From Frankiales bacterium (GTDB lineage: Bacteria > Actinomycetota > Actinomycetes > Mycobacteriales > SCTD01), in NCBI GenBank assembly GCA_025966295.1, contig JAOPVD010000093.1, positions 1-14,583 of the forward strand: a DNA stretch of 14,583 nucleotides. Reading direction: 5' to 3'. This document shows, in pieces, positions 7,197 to 13,747 of the stretch (positions are counted from its first letter, which is position 1; each line of letters begins with the position of its first letter). The notes under the pieces are model-generated. The model saw only the letters and a list, made by a program, of their open reading frames with translations, ran no database searches and was not told where the DNA came from. A program made the translations under genes and the position numbers.

Positions 7197-8737
7197 GGCG
7201 TACCGGCCACGGTGCGGCTCTGCTCGCGCATGAAGCCGGGCAGGTACCAGGGGCCGAGGCCGCCCTTGCCGGAGGACCCGCTGGCCTTCCAGCCGCAGAA
7301 GGACTGGATCCCCGGCCAGGCACCGGTGGTGGCGCCGGCCCGACGGTTCACGTAGACGACGCCGGCCTCGATCTCGTCGAGGAACTGCTCGGTCTCGCTC
7401 TCGTTGCCGGTGAAGATGCCGGCGGACAGCCCGTAGTCGCTGGCGTTCGCCTCGCGGAGGGCGGCGTCGAAGTCGTCGACGGCGATGACGGTCAGGAACG
7501 GCGCGAACAGCTCCTCCCGGGTCAGCGGGTGGCCGGCCGGCAGGTCGGTGACGACGATCGGCGAGAAGAACAGCGGGCCGAGCTCGTCGACCCGGCCACC
7601 GGTGACGACGCGGCCGTCGCGGTGCGCCGTCGCCAGCGCCTGCTCGACCCGCGCCGCGATGGCACCGTCGATGACCGGGCCCAGGCCGGTGCGGGGATCG
7701 GACGGGTCACCCACGACGAGCTTGGCGCACTCCGCGGCCAGCCGCTCCAGCAGCTGGTCGGCGACGCGGCGGTCGACGATGACGCGCCGGCAGGCGCTGC
7801 ACTTCTGGCCCGACAGCCCGAACGCGGACCGGGCGATGCCCACCGCGGCGGCGTCCAGGTCGGCCGTGTCGGTGACGATGGCCGGGTTCTGGCCACCCAT
7901 CTCAGCGAGCACCGGACGCGCCCACGGCCCGTCGCTGAGGGTCCGCACCAGCTGCCAGCCGACCGCCGCCGAGCCGGTGAAGGCGACGCCGTCGATGGCC
8001 GCCTCGGCCAGCGCGGCACCGGTGGTCGCGCCGCCGTGCACGATGTTGAGGACGCCGGCGGGCAGGGCCGCGGCGAGGATCTCCATGGCGATCGCGGTGG
8101 AGCGCGGGGTCTTGTCGGACGGCTTCACGACGACGGTGTTGCCGGTGACCAGGGCGGCCGCGGTCATGTTGACCGCCAGGGCGACCGGGAAGTTGAACGG
8201 CGTGATGACGCCGAAGACGCCGTATGGCCGGAGCACGTCGGTGTTGACGTCGCCGCCGGCCGGCTTCATCGGCCGGACGAAGCCCTGGTTCAGCTCGGTC
8301 TGCGCGCAGTAGTGCTCGACCAGGTCGACCGACTCGTAGACCTCGGCCAGCGCCTCGACCCGGGTCTTGCCGGTCTCCGCCGCGATGACGCCGCCGAGCT
8401 CCGCCAGCCGGGCGTTGAAGCCCTCCTTGGCGGCCCGCAGCAGCGACACCCGCTCGGCGAAGCCGGTCCGGCGCCAGTCGCGGGCGGCCGCGCGGGCGGC
8501 GCTGACCGCCTCCTGCACGAGGTCGGCGTCCGCGGTGCGGGCCGACGACACGACGCGCCCGGCCGCGCACGGGTCGACCCGCTCGAAGACCTCCCCGCGC
8601 TCGACGGGCTGCCCGGCGATCAGGTGCCGGAGGACCCCGGCCGGGTTGCGGCGCGCATCGGCCAGGGCGGCCTCGAACTGCTCGTCGAGCTCGCTGTCGC
8701 CGAGCGCGGTGGAGCCGTAGTTCAGCTGGGAGGACAA
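7193..8737 (-). CDS. NAD(P)-dependent aldehyde dehydrogenase, P5C-dehydrogenase-like
   Basis: This 514-residue aldehyde dehydrogenase has the usual order of motifs. F-N-F-P (181-184) holds the oxyanion Asn182. K-P-S (205-207) and F-T-G-S (253-256) bind NAD(P). Catalytic base Glu279 is in A-E-M-G-G, and nucleophile Cys313 is in S-G-Q-K-C-S-A-C. The K-C-S-A-C active site, the C-terminal G-A-T-T-G-A segment and M-R-E-Q-S-R-T ending resemble the L-glutamate-gamma-semialdehyde (1-pyrroline-5-carboxylate) dehydrogenase group (RocA/PruA). A semialdehyde of an amino acid is therefore the likely substrate; glutamate- or aminoadipate-semialdehyde are candidates. The start is TTG, with AAAGGG 7 nt upstream and only 2 nt after the oxidoreductase stop; no better start exists before the conserved region. 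It overlaps the next gene by 4 nt. Confidence 0.93.
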   Translation of the reverse strand: MSSQLNYGSTALGDSELDEQFEAALADARRNPAGVLRHLIAGQPVERGEVFERVDPCAAGRVVSSARTADADLVQEAVSAARAAARDWRRTGFAERVSLLRAAKEGFNARLAELGGVIAAETGKTRVEALAEVYESVDLVEHYCAQTELNQGFVRPMKPAGGDVNTDVLRPYGVFGVITPFNFPVALAVNMTAAALVTGNTVVVKPSDKTPRSTAIAMEILAAALPAGVLNIVHGGATTGAALAEAAIDGVAFTGSAAVGWQLVRTLSDGPWARPVLAEMGGQNPAIVTDTADLDAAAVGIARSAFGLSGQKCSACRRVIVDRRVADQLLERLAAECAKLVVGDPSDPRTGLGPVIDGAIAARVEQALATAHRDGRVVTGGRVDELGPLFFSPIVVTDLPAGHPLTREELFAPFLTVIAVDDFDAALREANASDYGLSAGIFTGNESETEQFLDEIEAGVVYVNRRAGATTGAWPGIQSFCGWKASGSSGKGGLGPWYLPGFMREQSRTVAGTP

Positions 8738-8739
8738 GG

Positions 8740-9915
8740 TCAGACCCTTTCGGTGCGCGCGGCGGCGAAGCGGTTGGGGCTCCAGTCGACGGCGTCGCTG
8801 AAGGTGCGGTCGGAGGTCCCGAGGGCGGCCTCGGCGGCCATGCGGCCGACAGCGGGGGCGAGCTGGATGCCGTTGCCGCCGGTGCCGAGCGCGCAGATGA
8901 CGGTACGGGCGTTGGGGTGGGCGCCGACGATGGGGCGCTGGTCCGGCGTCATCGGGTAGATGCCGGTCCAGCTGCGGCCGATGCCGGCGTCGTCGCAGTC
9001 GTTGAGCCGCTCGGCGAGCAGCCCGGACAGCTCGTCGACGAAGGCCTCCGAGACCCGGCCCAGCGCGATGTCCGGCGAGACGGCGTCGAAGATCGGCTCC
9101 TCGGTGTGCAGGCCGGCGATCAGCTGGTCCGGCCGCTCGGACCGGAAGTAGACGCCGGTCTGGCCGGAGCCCGGCACGTAGTCCATGACGAAGGGCAGCG
9201 GCTCGGCGATCGGCCGGCCGAGCTCTACGGTCAGGGCGCCGTGCAGCTGCGGCTCGAGCGGCACCGGGCAGCCGAGCAGGTCGCCGACGACGCCGGCCCA
9301 GGGGCCACCGGCGTTCACGACGATGTCGGCCTCGACGGTGCCCGTGGCGGTGTGCAGCAGCCAGCTGCCCTCGGCCTTCTGCTCGGCCTGCGTCACGCGC
9401 GAGTTCAGGAGCACCCGGCCGCCGCGCTCCTTCACCAGGCGGGTCGCCAGGGTGCAGAACTCGTGGCCGTCGATGTAGCCGTCCGACGGGCCGTAGAGGC
9501 CACCGACGCGGTCGGCGACGACCAGGTGCGGCCAGCGCGCGACGATCTCCTCCGGCGACAGCACGACGGCGTCGGTGACGCCCGCGTCCTGCTGGCGCTG
9601 CACGGAGAGCGCGTAGCTCTCGAGGTCCTGGGCCGAGCTCGCGAGCCGCAGGTAACCGCCGTGCACGAAGCTCAGCCCGTGGTCGCGCTCGACGGCGTCG
9701 TAGTACCGCCGGCCGAAGGCCCGGACCTCGATGTCGGGCGCCGCGACGTACTGCGTCTCGACCATCCCGACCGAACGGCCCGAGGAGCCGCTGCCGGGGT
9801 GCGAGGCCTCGAGGACGACGACGTCGCTGGCGCCATGGGCGAGCAGCTCGGACGCAGTCGCGAGGCCGGACACACCCGCCCCGATCACGGCGATCCGGAC
9901 ATCCTGCAAGGTCAT
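8740..9915 (-). CDS. FAD-dependent amino acid oxidase-fold oxidoreductase (DAO family)
   Basis: This 391-residue flavoprotein is of the D-amino-acid-oxidase/sarcosine-oxidase-beta family. An N-terminal Rossmann motif G-A-G-V-S-G (12-17) ends in acidic Glu36 for the adenosine ribose. G-S-G-S-S-G-R-S-V-G (41-50) follows as the second FAD contact. The C-terminal P-M-T-P-D-Q-R-P-I-V-G and G-T-G-G-N-G-I-Q-L-A-P blocks close the isoalloxazine site. Such enzymes oxidise the C-N bond of glycine derivatives, D-amino acids, proline or pipecolate-like imino acids. No signal peptide or membrane helix is seen, so it is cytosolic. It is the first gene of the ten-gene run and stands 2 nt before the aldehyde dehydrogenase, implying that its product is a semialdehyde or cyclic imine. 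The ATG has GGGAG unusually close, about 2 nt away. The exact substrate is undetermined. Confidence 0.9.
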   Translation of the reverse strand: MTLQDVRIAVIGAGVSGLATASELLAHGASDVVVLEASHPGSGSSGRSVGMVETQYVAAPDIEVRAFGRRYYDAVERDHGLSFVHGGYLRLASSAQDLESYALSVQRQQDAGVTDAVVLSPEEIVARWPHLVVADRVGGLYGPSDGYIDGHEFCTLATRLVKERGGRVLLNSRVTQAEQKAEGSWLLHTATGTVEADIVVNAGGPWAGVVGDLLGCPVPLEPQLHGALTVELGRPIAEPLPFVMDYVPGSGQTGVYFRSERPDQLIAGLHTEEPIFDAVSPDIALGRVSEAFVDELSGLLAERLNDCDDAGIGRSWTGIYPMTPDQRPIVGAHPNARTVICALGTGGNGIQLAPAVGRMAAEAALGTSDRTFSDAVDWSPNRFAAARTERV

Positions 9916-9934
9916 GGCTCCCGTCAGAAACGAC

Positions 9935-9950
9935 CGTGAGCCGGGTCACA
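9935..9950. promoter_or_regulatory. CRP/GlxR-like palindrome in the FAD-gene leader
   Basis: CGTGA-N6-TCACA (minus strand TGTGA-N6-TCACG) matches 9 of 10 positions of the CRP-family consensus TGTGA-N6-TCACA, which also describes actinobacterial Crp/GlxR sites. The symmetry extends to 22 bp (9932-9953, 9 of 11 pairs). It lies 18-33 bases past the -10 box, about where a bound protein would block transcription. The binding protein is inferred; a local GntR-type regulator is an alternative. Confidence 0.6.
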
Positions 9951-9967
9951 GTCGCGATGAAGGCGGA

Positions 9968-9997
9968 AACCTACAGGACTGAAGTTTTAGCCGTCAA
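9968..9997 (-). promoter_or_regulatory. Promoter of the ten-gene minus-strand run
   Basis: On the minus strand a -35 box TTGACG (9997-9992), an 18-nt spacer and a -10 box TAGGTT (9973-9968) fit the actinobacterial housekeeping consensus TTGACR / TAnnnT. The expected start is near 9960, giving a leader of about 45 nt before the ATG at 9915. The surrounding bases are clearly AT-richer than the genes. Read-through from the regulator genes upstream is also possible. Confidence 0.65.
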
Positions 9998-10018
9998 CCG
10001 ACGGGTACCGGTGGTCGT

Positions 10019-10771
10019 TCAGCCTTCGGGAGCAAGCAGGACAAGCGCCCACCCCTGGCCGCAGAGCGGGTACGACGCGGTGGCCGGCGACTGCGTGGCG
10101 GCGGCCTGCGCGCGCGAGGTCAGGGGCAGCCCGGTCGTCAGCTCGGGCGCCGTCGAGGCCACGATCCGCTGCTCGGCGTTGACGACGGCGGCGTCCACGT
10201 CCAGCCGCTGCAGCTCCTGGGACAGGTCGGCGACGAACTGCGGGATCGCCACGTCGAGGGCGACGACGCCGACGACCTCGCCCTTCACCGTCAGCGGGAC
10301 GGCGGCGGTGATGGTCAGGTCGTCCAGCCCCCACGCGTCGATGTACGGCCCGGTCAGCGCCGGCCGGCCGGTGCGCTGCGGGACCGAGAACCACGGCGCG
10401 ACCCGGAAGTCGTAGAAGGCGTCCGAGGCCGGATTGAGGTTGTGCCGCTTCTCGCTCACGACCTCGTTGCGGCGGACCCACCAGACCATGGACAGCTGCC
10501 GGCTGGCGGCCGGACCCGCGTCCACCAGGGCGCCGGTGCCGGCGATGTGGCCGCTGGACTGGCCGGACAGGAGCTGCGCGGCGAGCGGGCGGAACGCTCC
10601 CCGCAGGTACTCGGTGAGCTCCTCGGAGGTGCGCTGCTCGACGTCGACCTCGTCGGCGGCCAGGGCCTGCTCGAGCCCGACCTGCGCCCGCTCCAAGGCG
10701 TCGTACAAGGCCTGGACGTGCGCCTCCAGGGAGGAGACGACCTGCCCGGTCGTGTCCTGGTCGGCCATCAC
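10019..10771 (-). CDS. Soluble Cache (PDC)-domain sensor-like protein
   Basis: This protein is 250 residues from GTG (10771), or 249 from the adjacent ATG (10768). The first ~60 residues are helical and charged. A Cache/PDC-type fold follows: F-Y-D-F-R-V-A-P-W (119-127), G-P-Y-I-D (141-145) and G-V-V-A-L-D-V (168-174), the order seen in small-molecule-binding Cache domains. Such domains normally sit outside the cell on chemoreceptors or kinases. This one has no signal peptide, membrane helix or output domain. The GTG overlaps the regulator stop by 4 nt with GGAAGG 7 nt upstream, so it is made together with the GntR protein. A cytosolic ligand-binding partner of that regulator is a reasonable inference; no function is proven. 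The domain call is fairly confident. Confidence 0.75.
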   Translation of the reverse strand: MMADQDTTGQVVSSLEAHVQALYDALERAQVGLEQALAADEVDVEQRTSEELTEYLRGAFRPLAAQLLSGQSSGHIAGTGALVDAGPAASRQLSMVWWVRRNEVVSEKRHNLNPASDAFYDFRVAPWFSVPQRTGRPALTGPYIDAWGLDDLTITAAVPLTVKGEVVGVVALDVAIPQFVADLSQELQRLDVDAAVVNAEQRIVASTAPELTTGLPLTSRAQAAATQSPATASYPLCGQGWALVLLAPEG

Positions 10772-11547
10772 TTCGCCACCTTCCCGGTCCGCCCCCGCGT
10801 GCCCGGCCGTCGCGGGCCCGCTCGTAGCTGCAGCAGCCGCCGACCGGTCTCGTCGGCGATCTCCCAGGCCAGTCGACGGGCCTGGTCCGCGGCACCGCTG
10901 CGCACCAGCTCCGCCACCTCGCGCAGCCCGGCGCCGACGTCCTTGCGGACCTGCGGCGCCTCGTAGACCAGCGGCAGCACCGGGGCGTAGGCGACCTGCA
11001 GGTTGATGGCCGCGGTGCTGAGCCGGCGGGACTGCGCGGCCGCGGCCAGCTCGATGTGGAAGCGGGTGTCGTGGCGGCGGGCGGTGGCCTCGTCCGGCGC
11101 GGTGCCGAGGTCGTCGGCCAGCGCGGCCAGGGTCTGCACGTTCTCGTCCGACGCGCGCTCGGCGGCGAAGTACGCCGAGCTGCCGGCGATGGTGGCCCGC
11201 CAGTCGGAGCTGTCGCGCAGGTCGCCGGGCGACATGGACCGCAGGATGGCCAGCCCGTGGCTGACGTGCAGGCTGTCGGGCACCCGGATGAAGCTGCCGC
11301 CGGCCCGGCCCCTGCGGGTCTCCACGATGCCCTCGTCGCGCAGGATGGCCAGCGCCTCCCGCAAGGTGCCCGGGGCGACGTTGAACTGGGCCGCCAGCTC
11401 GACCTCGTTGGGCAGCTGGTTGCCGTCCGCCAGGACGCCCAGCGTCACGGCGGTGCGCAGCCGGTTCACCACCGTCTCGGTGCGCCCCTCGGCGTCGAGC
11501 GGCGCGAACAGCACGTCTCGGGTCAGCGTCGACAGGACGTCGGTCAC
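10768..11547 (-). CDS. GntR-family transcriptional regulator, FCD-like
   Basis: This 259-residue regulator starts at GTG (11547, GAGG 8 nt upstream); a TTG one codon earlier is possible. An N-terminal GntR winged helix-turn-helix occupies about 25-90: R-L-R-T-A-V-T-L-G-V-L with Q-L-P-N-E-V-E-L-A, V-A-P-G-T-L-R-E-A-L as recognition region, and a G-R-A-G-G-S-F-I wing. The C-terminal all-helical part resembles the FCD effector domain and keeps the first metal-ligand pair, Asp160 and His164 (D-x-x-x-H). The two later histidines of classical FCD proteins appear to be absent (R/E near 210, Asp near 232), so a metal site is probably incomplete. It is divergent from the MBL gene and coupled to the Cache gene. 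The neighbouring transport and catabolic run, and possibly the thiolase, are its likely targets. Confidence 0.9.
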   Translation of the reverse strand: MTDVLSTLTRDVLFAPLDAEGRTETVVNRLRTAVTLGVLADGNQLPNEVELAAQFNVAPGTLREALAILRDEGIVETRRGRAGGSFIRVPDSLHVSHGLAILRSMSPGDLRDSSDWRATIAGSSAYFAAERASDENVQTLAALADDLGTAPDEATARRHDTRFHIELAAAAQSRRLSTAAINLQVAYAPVLPLVYEAPQVRKDVGAGLREVAELVRSGAADQARRLAWEIADETGRRLLQLRAGPRRPGTRGRTGKVAK

Positions 11548-11589
11548 CAAGCGCGCCTCGCAGACCTCGGGTCGTGATGAGCCAGCGCC

Positions 11590-11595
11590 ACGCTA
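11590..11595 (-). promoter_or_regulatory. Possible -10 box for the regulator gene
   Basis: TAGCGT on the minus strand fits TAnnnT and lies 43 nt from the GTG start. It is embedded in the perfect palindrome CGCTAGCG (11591-11598), which could be an autoregulatory site. No convincing -35 box is present, so the call is tentative. The 75-bp gap between the divergent regulator and MBL genes must contain both promoters. Confidence 0.25.
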
Positions 11596-11609
11596 GCGCG
11601 GGCCGCGGT

Positions 11610-11623
11610 TACAGTCCGCGAGG
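11610..11623 (+). promoter_or_regulatory. Possible leaderless promoter for the MBL-fold gene
   Basis: TACAGT (11610-11615) fits the -10 consensus TAnnnT and ends 7 nt before the GTG at 11623, the distance expected if transcription starts on the first codon. No good Shine-Dalgarno precedes that GTG. Leaderless mRNAs are common in actinomycetes. No clear -35 is seen. Confidence 0.45.
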
Positions 11624-12513
11624 TGACAGACAGGGCTTTCGGCGCCGTCACGGTGCTGACCGGCGCCGACCGGGGTCGTTACCCCTCAGGCAACTCGCTG
11701 CTCGTGGCCGGCCCCGAGCAGCGCGTCCTCATCGACCCGTCCCTCGCGGTGCACGAGCGCGGTGGCTCCCCCGAGCCGGTCGACCTGGTGCTGCTCAGCC
11801 ACGCCCACGAGGACCACCTGGCCGGGTTGCACCTGTTCCCCGACGTCCCGGTGCTGGCGCACCCTGGTGATGTCGAGCGGGTCCGCAGCACCGACGCGCT
11901 GCTCGACGGCTACGGGCTCGACCCGGAGGCGGCGGCGGTCTTCGCGCGCGAGCTGGTGGACGACTTCCACATCGCGGGGCGGCCGGATGCCGGCACCTTC
12001 ACCGACGGCGCGTGCTTCGACCTCGGCGGCGGCCGCACCGTCACGGTGCTGCACCTCCCGGGGCACACGGCCGGCCACTGCGGCCTGCTCGTCGAGCCGG
12101 AGGGCTTCTTCTTCCTCGGCGACATCGACCTGAGCGCCTTCGGCCCCTACTACGGCGACACCTCCAGCAGCCTCGAGGACTTCGCCGCGTCGATGGCGCG
12201 CTGCCGCGAGGTCGACGCCCGCTGGTTCGCCACCTTCCACCACAAGGGCGTCGTCGAGGGCCGGGCGAAGTTCCTCGCCGAGCTGGACGCGTTCGAGACC
12301 GTCGTACGTCGGAGGGACGAGGCGATGCTCGGCTTCCTCGCCGAGCCGCGCTCGCTCGCCGAGATGGTGGCGCACCGGTTCGTCTACCGGCCGCACGTCG
12401 ACCTGCCGTTCGTCGCGGCCGTGGAGCGCCGGACCGCGGAGCTGCACCTTGGGCGGCTGCTGGCGCGGGGCCAGGTCGAGGCGACCGACGACGGCCGCTA
12501 CTGCACCACCTAG
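11623..12513 (+). CDS. MBL-fold metallohydrolase
   Basis: This 296-residue metallo-beta-lactamase-fold enzyme carries the full metal site. H-A-H-E-D-H is at 60-65, the third-site histidine is in P-G-H-T-A-G-H (146-152), the bridging aspartate is in L-G-D-I-D-L (165-170), and a late histidine is in F-H-H-K-G (205-209). Two divalent metals, usually zinc, would activate water to hydrolyse an ester, thioester, lactone or similar bond. The C-terminal ~70 residues (E-M-V-A-H-R-F onward, L-G-R-L-L-A-R-G-Q-V) look like the small winged-helix tail of the LACTB2/glyoxalase II-like group. It starts with GTG. It points away from the regulator, 71 nt before the thiolase, and may share its role with that gene. 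A thioesterase or lactonase would suit the CoA-linked setting, but the substrate is unknown. Confidence 0.9.
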   Translation: MTDRAFGAVTVLTGADRGRYPSGNSLLVAGPEQRVLIDPSLAVHERGGSPEPVDLVLLSHAHEDHLAGLHLFPDVPVLAHPGDVERVRSTDALLDGYGLDPEAAAVFARELVDDFHIAGRPDAGTFTDGACFDLGGGRTVTVLHLPGHTAGHCGLLVEPEGFFFLGDIDLSAFGPYYGDTSSSLEDFAASMARCREVDARWFATFHHKGVVEGRAKFLAELDAFETVVRRRDEAMLGFLAEPRSLAEMVAHRFVYRPHVDLPFVAAVERRTAELHLGRLLARGQVEATDDGRYCTT

Positions 12514-12514
12514 C

Positions 12515-12522
12515 GGTATACC
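12515..12522. promoter_or_regulatory. GGTATACC palindrome upstream of thiolase gene
   Basis: GGTATACC is a perfect 8-bp palindrome at the left end of a distinctly AT-rich stretch (12515-12548) between the MBL stop and the thiolase start. The same core is bound by several GntR/FCD regulators (for example the UxuR/ExuR operator centre), and a GntR/FCD regulator is encoded about 1 kb away. TAnnnT elements TAGAGT (12531-12536) and TATGCT (12540-12545) lie just downstream and may be -10 boxes. No clear -35 box is seen. Confidence 0.4.
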
Positions 12523-12584
12523 TTCAAGATTAGAGTATTTATGCTGTTGGGCAAAGCACCCCGAGCCGCAGGAGGAACCGCCGC

Positions 12585-13742
12585 ATGACTGACGTCTACC
12601 TGGTCGACGGCGTCCGGACCCCGACCGGCCGGTACGGCGGGGCGCTGGCCAAGGTCCGGGCCGACGACCTGGCCGCCCAGGTGCTGCGCGACGTCATCAC
12701 CCGGGCCGGGGTGCCCGACGACGCCGTCGACGAGGTCATCTTCGGCGCGGCCAACCAGTCCGGCGACGACAACCGCAACGTGGCCCGGATGGCGGTGCTG
12801 CTGGCGGGGCTGCCGCTCGGCGTCCCCGGTTACACCGTCAACCGGCTGTGCGCCTCCGGCCTGCAGGCGATCGCCAGCGCCGCCCAGTCGATCCGCGCCG
12901 GCGAGAACGACCTCGTGGTCGCCGGCGGCGTCGAGTCGATGACCCGCGCGCCCTGGGTGATGGCCAAGCCCGGCACCCCGTGGGCCAAGCCGGGCGCGGT
13001 GTTCGACACCGCGCTGGGCTGGCGCTTCGTCAACCCCAGGCACGACCCCGAGCACACCATCACCCTCGGCGAGACCGCCGAGCGGGTCGGCCGGCTCGAC
13101 GGCATCACCCGCGCGGACTCCGACGCCTGGGGCCTGCGGTCGCAGGAGCGCGCCGCGAAGGCGGTCGCCGACGGCCGGTTCACCGCCGAGATCACGCCGG
13201 TCGGTGACCTCACCGCCGACGAGACGCCCCGCGCCACCACCCTGGACAAGCTGGCGGCGCTCAAGCCGTCGTTCACCGCGGACGGCATCGTCACCGCCGG
13301 CACCGCCTCGCCGCTGTCGGACGGCGCCAGCGCCGTCGTGGTCGCCTCCGGCGACGCGGTACGACGGCTCGGGCTGACGCCGCGGGCCCGCGTGGTCACC
13401 GCGGCCGCCGCCGGCGTGGAGCCGCACCTGATGGGGCTGGGCCCGGTGCCGGCCACCGAGAAGGCACTCGCCCGGGCCGGCTGGTCCTCGGTCGAGGCGG
13501 TCGAGCTCAACGAGGCCTTCGCCACCCAGGTGCTCGCCAGCATCCGGCGGCTCGGGCTGGACGAGCAGATCGTGAACGCCGACGGCGGCGCGATCGCGCT
13601 GGGCCACCCGCTCGGCTCCAGCGGCTGCCGGCTGGTCGTCACGCTGCTCGGCCGGCTGGAGCGCGAGGGCGTCGGCCGCGGCCTGGCCACCATGTGCGTC
13701 GGCGTCGGCCAGGGCGCCGCCCTGCTCGTCGAGAAGGTCTAG
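12585..13742 (+). CDS. Acetyl-CoA C-acyltransferase (thiolase II / beta-ketoadipyl-CoA thiolase-like)
   Basis: This 385-residue thiolase has all catalytic elements: nucleophile Cys89 in V-N-R-L-C-A-S-G-L, His341 in G-H-P-L-G-S-S-G, and second Cys371 in M-C-V-G-V-G-Q-G. The N-E-A-F motif (309-312) supplies the structural contacts. It splits a 3-oxoacyl-CoA into acetyl-CoA and a shortened acyl-CoA, or runs in reverse. The N-Q-S-G-D-D-N-R-N-V-A-R-M segment (57-69) resembles PcaF-type beta-ketoadipyl-CoA thiolases, so 3-oxoadipyl-CoA and acetoacetyl-CoA are both candidate substrates. The ATG has GGAGG 9 nt upstream (12571-12575), a strong independent start. It could complete the work of the CoA-transferase encoded at the other end of the window. 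The family call is very sure; the chain-length preference is not. Confidence 0.95.
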   Translation: MTDVYLVDGVRTPTGRYGGALAKVRADDLAAQVLRDVITRAGVPDDAVDEVIFGAANQSGDDNRNVARMAVLLAGLPLGVPGYTVNRLCASGLQAIASAAQSIRAGENDLVVAGGVESMTRAPWVMAKPGTPWAKPGAVFDTALGWRFVNPRHDPEHTITLGETAERVGRLDGITRADSDAWGLRSQERAAKAVADGRFTAEITPVGDLTADETPRATTLDKLAALKPSFTADGIVTAGTASPLSDGASAVVVASGDAVRRLGLTPRARVVTAAAAGVEPHLMGLGPVPATEKALARAGWSSVEAVELNEAFATQVLASIRRLGLDEQIVNADGGAIALGHPLGSSGCRLVVTLLGRLEREGVGRGLATMCVGVGQGAALLVEKV

Positions 13743-13747
13743 GACCT
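13735..13747. terminator. Short hairpin spanning the thiolase and dps stop codons
   Basis: AGGTC (13735-13739) and GACCT (13743-13747) pair perfectly around the loop TAG, which is itself the thiolase stop codon; the right arm runs into the dps stop triplet. The convergent genes have only 4 bases between stops. The stem is short (5 bp), so termination here is a weak proposal. It echoes the larger hairpin at 582-599. Confidence 0.3.

Noticed and set aside
7187..8959. 590-residue plus-strand open frame antisense to the aldehyde dehydrogenase
   Set aside because: It is a compositional shadow: the translation is Gly/Arg/Asp/Val-rich without motifs, and the opposite strand encodes a complete aldehyde dehydrogenase.
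7193..9949. A 918-residue minus-strand fusion including the aldehyde dehydrogenase
   Set aside because: The first ~400 residues are a shadow frame of the FAD oxidoreductase; the TTG at 8737 with AAAGGG upstream gives a normal-length enzyme.
11686..12447. 253-residue minus-strand open frame antisense to the MBL-fold gene
   Set aside because: Charged low-complexity translation with no recognisable fold; the plus strand has the full metal-binding motif set.
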